From contig JACDOX010000109.1 in assembly GCA_014549065.1 (NCBI GenBank), positions 1,399,290 through 1,463,289 on the forward strand: a DNA stretch of 64,000 bases, written 5' to 3'. Numbering within the stretch: the stretch's first letter is position 1; each line of letters starts with the position of its first letter. The notes beneath the pieces are model-generated. The model had not been told where the DNA came from. It made no database searches and was given only the letters and a program-made list of their open reading frames with translations. Shown in pieces: positions 57,941 to 64,000 of the stretch. The DNA is from Cardinalis cardinalis. Taxonomy: Eukaryota > Chordata > Aves > Passeriformes > Cardinalidae. A program made the translations under genes and the position numbers.

Positions 57941-59539
57941 CAATTCAATTTTTTTTNAAAAAAAAAGCAATTCAGGAAAAAAGATGGTTTCTAAAAGCCT
58001 CTGTGCCAGGAACCACATAAAGCATTTCACACCATCTGTTGCAAGCACATGCCCAATGAAGCTGCCAACTGGGATATTCAGTTTGGAAGAACTCTCTTTC
58101 CTCCTTATCTTAAGTGGATTTCAACAGCTTCAAAGACAGATAGGAGAGATCTTGTAGGTTCATCAAAATCTTCCCCCTCCCTATCAAAGACACCAAGAGA
58201 AGGCACCACAAGAATAGCTTCTAGCAGGGTCAATTATTATTAATGGTTTCTTCATTAACAGAGCAACTTCATTCCCATTCTGCCTCTCCCATGGAGGACA
58301 GAAGTTCTCATCTTTCAAAAGGAATCTGAGCAAGCCATGCAGAGATTTCACCATTTGTGGCTTGGGAAAGTGGAGATGAAAGACTTCTAAGACCTTTAAC
58401 TTGGGCTTGTTTTCTGCCCTGGGATGATGATGACATTACTCACCACATGTATCATCTTCCAGCCCCAGGAGACCATCCTGGGGAGACCCACTGGGCTACA
58501 GAAATCNCTTCTTATTTTAGGGCCTTTGCTTTCCCTGTGGTTTCCACCACCAGCACTGAGATCCCACCCTNAGAGTTTGCAAGTTGGATACTTAAGATGA
58601 TGTTTACACTGAAATTCCAAAGAAGGGTCACAATGCTGCTTCAGGACTACATGCAGTCAGAAATTCTCTGTTTCTATAACAAACTGGTTTTAAAGGGGTT
58701 TTTTTGTTTGGTTGGTTTTTGCCTTGAACGTTGCGCCGTGCTGAAGAAATTCCTTAAAATGAAGGTGCACCCACACGGCTTTTGCAAGAGCTTGGTGATT
58801 GGAACTCTCTGTCCATGGGAAACTGAAGTCCAAACATACAGAAAAATCCTCCAGCCAGCTCTCCACCCCCCTTTCCCAGCCCTGCACACCTGGTGTTTAA
58901 CATACACAGAGGAGACTCTCACCTTCTCCCACAGCCCAAAGTCTGGACTTGAGCTGTAAAGCTGAGCAGGACACAAACCTGGCACATCCTCTAGCTGCTG
59001 GTCCCTCTCCCTCCTCATTATTTGCTGAGGCTTCTTTNCAGGTTCAAAGCCTTTCCACGGCGCCCCAGTGAATAAACCTCATTAAAGAGGAGGAGAAGAG
59101 TCAACTCCTGACGCTGAAACCCCTCGGCTCACACACCACAGTCACACCAGCTGCCCACGCTCACAGCCACAACACGAAAAACNATCCTGAAATCCCATTG
59201 CCCCAGAAGCTTTGAACCCTGACAGATGTTCAGGGATGAAAGAAGAAATGAGGCTACTAAGTTCCTTTCCTGCCATGACAGAAGTGTATACTCAAGTCAA
59301 CTACTTCCTATGGCCAGCCCCACCCTCTGAAATTCTGAGAAAAAAAGGAAAAAAAAGCTCAGCTAATGAGAATTGCAGCACCATTCACACCACAGTAGTT
59401 AAGGTTGTATTTGTTATAAATCCCCTTTTCAAAGTTTCTGTGACTCTGCCATAAAAATCATTCTGGGTTGAAATTTAGCATCCAAGCTTTCTGCCCAAGG
59501 ACAATATTTTTGACAGAATCTGGAAACAATTGGTTTGGC

Positions 59540-59830
59540 AAAGCGCAGCCGAAGTTTTAAAGAGTGCAAAAAAGAATAGTGGTTAGTGGTGTCAGATATT
59601 ATTATTTTATGCTCTCATAACTTAAAAACAACTAATTTAGGTTCTGTGGTTGTTATTACTCCATAATTTCCTCTGAAATACTTGGCTCATTGCTAATAAC
59701 AAGCTCCTGCAAACTGCTAGCACTTCTCTAAATAGAAAAATAATAGTATTGCTGGGCCAGACCTAGGGCTGCCATAAATTATCTTAGTGTCACTGCTGCC
59801 CATTTCTATCGGCTGAGGGCTTGGCCCCAG
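59540..59830. promoter_or_regulatory. Candidate enhancer-like island
   Basis: AAGCGCAGCCGAAG opens about 290 bases with GTCAGATATTATTATTTTAT, AAACAACTAATTTAGG, GTTATTACTCCATAATTTCC, CATTGCTAATAACAAGC, GCCATAAATTATCTTAG and TCTATCGGCTGAG. Homeodomain- and GATA-like cores are dense and a few CpGs survive at both ends. It is non-coding. Confidence 0.36.
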
Positions 59831-60000
59831 GTGTTAAGCAAAACTCATTTTTGGTGTGTGCATGTGTCTGGTTGGTTCCACTAGCCCTGAGCTGGGCAGT
59901 TCCCAGGAATTCAGAAAGCAGATGGTTAGGTAATGTCTTCAGGACCNGACAGAAGGGATGGTGCTCTCATCAAAGGCTGTTGCTAAACACAGTTTGACTT
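59831..60000. other. Unremarkable spacer
   Basis: No feature is seen apart from one N at 59946. Confidence 0.4.
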
Positions 60001-60250
60001 CATGCGCTGCAATCAGCACCTCCACCTAGAACACGTCAGGATTCCTTGGGAAGCGCGGCCCCAGCCACGCCGGCCGCTCCGAGCGCAGCTCCAGCCAGGA
60101 TCCCTCACCCACTGAGTCACTCCTGCTTGGCTTCTCTGCCCTGCTCTGGGGAGCCCAGCCTGCAGCTGCTCCCGAGGAATCCTCCCCAGGACTGAGCATT
60201 TCGGAGGCCGCTGCTTCCCAAGGCACGGGGACTCAGGGGTGTCGCTGGTC
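60001..60250. promoter_or_regulatory. Small CpG-rich patch
   Basis: About nine CpGs fall between 60005 and 60085 (TGCGCTG, ACACGTC, AGCGCGGCC, ACGCCGGCCGCTCCGAGCGC), with more to 60245 (CCCGAGG, TTCGGAGGCCGC, GCACGGGG, GTCGCTGG). It is the most CpG-dense spot in the window, though short of a classical CpG island. It might be an orphan CpG island or an unmethylated enhancer core. The minus-strand open frames here (79 and 66 codons) follow composition and resemble nothing known. Confidence 0.35.
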
Positions 60251-60644
60251 ACAAGGTGCTTCTGCAGTGCCCTGGCAAATCACGTACTTGCTTTGGAACT
60301 CAGGCAGCACTGGGGTTTCTTTTCAGTACAAGTAGGATTTGGATATTTTCAGAGAGGCCCATCACAATTACCACCTGTGCTCTCTTCCTTAAATCCCATA
60401 TAAATGATGTTTTCTTACTGAAAACCAGCACTCAGATAAATGAGTACTTCTAAAAGATACTTCTNAAAGTGCTGTCAAAGTTTCTCATTCGCACATCTCA
60501 CCAGGGCATTTGGGAACTTGCAAATCTTTTGTGCATATACCAGAGAAAAAGAGTGAGTTTTCTTCCTTTTCTTCTTGTTAGTTAACCTGATAAATTTTAT
60601 CTAGCACTGAACCCTCAAAATTCACCTATTCCTTCTGTATTTCC
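60251..60644. other. Unique non-coding sequence
   Basis: No feature is seen. Confidence 0.45.
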
Positions 60645-60715
60645 CTCANGTTTATTATCCACATTTAAAATAAGCCCTGCTCAGAGGAACAGAGTCAAAG
60701 AGCAGAAACAGCCAA
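60645..60715 (-). mobile_element. Possible degraded MIR-type fragment
   Basis: GTTTATTATCCACATTTAAA then ATAAGCCCTGCTCAGAGGAA then CAGAGTCAAAGAGC loosely follows the reverse complement of the MIR tail (TTATTATCCCCATTTTACAGATGAGGAAACTGAGGCACAGAG). Identity is low and the family call is weak. Confidence 0.28.
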
Positions 60716-63700
60716 GTACCAGGTACAGGACACTTGGGCCCTTATCCAAAATTCACACTACTTATGCAACTGAATTCTGATCTAAAATTCCCTGTCCTGC
60801 CAGATCCCCATTGACAATCCACAGCTCTGCACAGAGTGATGGGATGCTGAAGTTGGCATATTCAGCATGAAAAACAACAGCCAGAGGTGGGCTNACTCCT
60901 CATGTCAGTATATGAGAATTTTTAGGTGATCTGACACCTATCAATTCCTCTGTGTCCATAACCTCCTAAACTCAAAGTGCCACAAGTTTACAAAGCAACT
61001 TTCCCCTTGAAGGCTGCTCATTTAGACATAAAAGAGCACAACAAGGAGGTTCCAACCAATTACATGATTAAATAGTGCAATTTTTCTCCTTATCTTTGAA
61101 TGAAGCAGGAGGACAAGGCCCTCGAGCAGATGAGAGATGGCTCATGCGCAGCTTCTGTCCCCAGAGTGAGGAAAGGAGCAGCAGTGGGTGCTGGGCTGGG
61201 GTATTAGAACACCCAACNCCCATCACCAGGGCAGCAGGGACCAGCGCTGGTCACCAGAGACAAACCTACTCACCTGACAAGAGTAGTAAATTGCACAGTG
61301 TCAGATGTCAAGAGACCTTCCCAAACACTGTTTGGAAAGTCCAGGCACTGTTTATGTTGGGGTGGGGGAAAAAGTACTCATTCCCCCTTGCAATGGGTTA
61401 AGCAGCTCTTACGCCTAAGATAAGCTACTTGTGCTAAAATGTCAACAACTGACCTAATTTATTTTAGATATGGAGCAAAAGTGGCCTCTGCTATTCAAGT
61501 TTCAGTGGACAGTTTAGGGGAGGATAAAAACCAGAAGAAAAGGGATTCCTTTTCACAAAAAGGCACTATACTATCCTGTCAGTCGATGAGGTTTTTCTGC
61601 TTGAGCTACTCCATCTTCCTAAAGGATACCACAGAAGTCCTTTTGGAAGTGACAATCTGAAAGCAGCATGGAAAGCAAGCCCTTCCTGAGAACTGGTTAA
61701 AAATTCAGGGATAAAAATAGCACCTTTCTGCTTTGACACAGCAGCTATAGCTTGTTCCTGTCAAGGTGGTTTTAAAATAGTATTTCAGGTCACAGCCAGA
61801 GAAAGCCCCTCTCAGCTACCATTTCAGAACTCTGCTTGGCTTCTTCCTAATCCCTGTAGCAACAAGAGCAGGCTCCTAAAAATANCCAGGAAAAAAATAC
61901 AGGAGTTCAATCAATCCATTACTTTCAGAATAATATTTGTAGATTCCTCATTTCCCCCTGTGATACCATCACATTTCATCATGAAAGTCAGGTTAAGGTT
62001 TTACTTGGCATCTGCACCTCTTGTGGTGAAGGGAATAGAAATTTTGGGCTTCCAATAGCTGTGGAGAAGGGCCTTGAATATTACATCATTTATCAGTAGT
62101 GTTTCCAGAAAAAAAAAAAAGGAAACATTCCATGAAAAGATAATTTACTTGTCTTAATAATGTAAGCAGGAATTAAAGTGGAGAAATCCCTTCTGGCAGG
62201 ATTTTTGACAATTACCTTCATTTCCATCCTTGCTGACTGCACAGGTCTACTTTGAAAATGAATACAGTTTCCACTTCAAAAGGGAAAAAAACCAGGAAAA
62301 GAGTGTGAGAGGGAGCCTGTGATGTAAAACTCATAGACTACAGTATTTTCTGGGAAGCTTACCTACTTTAAAGTCCTCACAGACAGGCACCTTGGAGAAT
62401 ATTAGGGAAATGTTTGAGCACATTCAGTAGGAACACATGTCAAGGTTTGGGCTTGAAAGAAAATGTGCATTNAGGCAAAGAGAAGTGATGGATCCAAAAC
62501 TGTGCAGAACAGATACACATTGATGACTTTTTCCTGGTCAGAAGAACTGGAAATAGTTCAGGAGAAGAGGCAATGGTGGCTTGTCAGTTCCCATGTTATC
62601 ATGACTGCTGCCAGGGGCAGGACCCAGATTTCTCTGCCCCCGTGAGATCCCTTCTGTGCCNGGCTCTGTGTGAGCACAGGGATCCAGAGGCAAAGCACCA
62701 ACCATTTCCTGCACCTACAGGCAAAAAGCATTTTTGGATGGGAGGTCCCTTCTTGCACCAGGAGAACCAAAGGCCAGGGANGCTAAACCTCATTCTGCAG
62801 CCTAATGAGGACCAGGCTAAATATTGCAGGGAAAACATCCACAAGTGAGTGGGATAAAACAGACCCCAGGCTGGATAGAACTCCATTCAGCAGCAGCCAC
62901 CTGGAGATTCCTGTGGAAGTGGCAGTGAACCTGGGACTGACCCTGGCTGCCTTCATGGATGCTCCTGCCCACCTCAGCCTTCAAATTTTTTGGTAGAGTG
63001 AGAACTCANGGCCTGATTTCTCAACTGTTTTCCAACTTCCATTAAATCCAAGGTANGTACACGGTTTAAAATTAATAATTTGGTAATTTCTAACACTGCT
63101 TAGAATGAGAGATTTNCATGCATCATTTCCATCCACATAAACTTGTTCATGAATGCAGTTCAAAAAGAGGAAAAAAATATCTGCAAGCCATTCTGAAACC
63201 AACAAACCCTACTGCTACTGCAATAAAGGTGGCTGGGGTAGAAAGCCTGTCATGTAACACCACCCCACCTAAATAAAACTATGATGTCTGCACAGCGNTT
63301 TTAATTATTTTTGAAAATCCAAATATTTTTTGCAGACCTGCATGTTAACTCAGTCACTCAGGGTAAGCTGGTGCAAACTTANCCCTGAAGCTATAATAAG
63401 GTATTAATTTTTGCCAGAATGATGCATTCANAAATCTTTGCTTGGCCACTGAGGGATGAGATTGCCTTACCAATTTCAAATTTGAAATAAGATAGATTTA
63501 TGTTTTGCTGGTCTCTCCAGTGCATGTTTTCAAACCTTTCTGTACAACCACAAGGAACAGAACCCAAATATAGAAGCACCATCAGACAGACCAATTTATC
63601 AGGTTCCTGTGCTGATTTTTTCAGACACTGCTTGGCTTCCTACCCAAGGCACTGCCAAGCTCTNAAACAAGTTTCTGACAGGTGGTGGAGAAGAGAGGGG

Positions 63701-64000
63701 GCTTCTNACCCCAGCCCAGCAAGGCTGTGCTACCTCAAAGCCACATGGGTCCAAATGGGAACAAGAGCTGCCCTGGGAGAGAGAAGAGAAGAGGAGCAGG
63801 GAGATGAAGGCACAGGGACCTCACCAAGCCCACAGTTTCCAGGCAAGCTAGGGAGCTGTGCTGGACTATTTTAATCCCTTCTTAAAGTGAGGGCTGCAAA
63901 ATATAAGATACTTTAACAGAGACAACTGATGCAACACAGGACCGGAGTCCCTGGGTTCACTTTGAGCACCAGATACTGAGCCCAGCACACAGCAGACATG
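60716..64000. other. Unique non-coding interval to the window end
   Basis: No gene is supported. Short open frames (up to 124 codons at 63500-63874) are unremarkable. A12 at about 62109-62120 is the only clear low-complexity run. The GC-richer final 400 bases contain a purine-rich stretch at about 63777-63815. Confidence 0.55.

Larger units (their letters stand above)
56786..59539. other. Unique non-coding interval
   Basis: The open frame at 58357-58959 (200 codons) runs through a T-rich stretch and has no family likeness. Simple tracts lie at 57512-57555 (A/C-rich) and 57891-57940 (AT). No exon or other repeat is recognised. Confidence 0.55.

Noticed and set aside
58357..58959. 200-codon plus-strand open frame
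   Set aside because: Runs through a T/G-rich low-complexity stretch and contains several Ns; it resembles no known protein.
61321..61335. CCAAACACTGTTTGG palindrome-like word
   Set aside because: Short, with 7-bp arms, and of a kind expected several times in 64 kb.

Overview
This 64 kb window looks like avian nuclear DNA and contains no protein-coding gene I can support. The bird assignment rests on four truncated CR1 LINE copies. One at 1025-1160 ends in the typical CR1 3' terminus (ATTCTATGATTC-type). One at 56338-56785 lies in reverse orientation, and two older minus-strand copies sit at about 5540-5800 and 13532-13780. The low load of recognisable repeats and the few relics of amniote MIR-type SINEs also fit a bird. 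The species or order cannot be told from the sequence. Isolated single N bases occur roughly every 300-450 bases and mark ambiguous consensus calls.

Layout: 0-10 kb is unique sequence with an (ACTC)n microsatellite, a CR1 3' end, a MIR-like SINE (1701-1838), an old CR1 and one motif-rich island near 8 kb. At 10.0-10.4 kb there is a compact block with a perfect hairpin, CpGs, a G-quadruplex motif, and a 31-codon open stretch ending at a GTAAGA donor; it is the only place that resembles a promoter with a first exon, and the call is weak. From 11 to 46 kb the window is mostly unique non-coding DNA punctuated by islands of 100-400 bases with clustered TAATTA-type, SOX-, TEAD-, GATA- or E-box-like motifs and retained CpGs. 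These islands are what conserved non-coding enhancers usually look like, but conservation cannot be seen in one sequence. Old interspersed repeats (12.9, 24.1, 26.1, 32.2 and 36.5 kb) lie between them.

At 48.5-48.8 kb an AATAAA hexamer lies 13 nt upstream of A17, which continues into a purine-only tract; this resembles the 3' end of a retroposed transcript. From 49 to 64 kb the sequence is unique, with the longest CR1 copy at 56.3 kb, a CpG-rich patch at 60.0-60.25 kb and low-complexity A- or AT-rich tracts.

Overall the window reads as a gene-poor interval or a very large intron, possibly a regulatory landscape around a developmental gene outside it. Open frames of up to 223 codons occur but show no recognisable protein family and look like chance. 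I found no operon, CRISPR array, phage, defence system or other new molecular system. The best leads are the possible alternative first exon at 10 kb, the motif-dense islands, the retrocopy-like 3' end at 48.7 kb, a perfect NF-kB-type palindrome at 36.5 kb and the cluster of ambiguous bases inside the CR1 at 56.3 kb.
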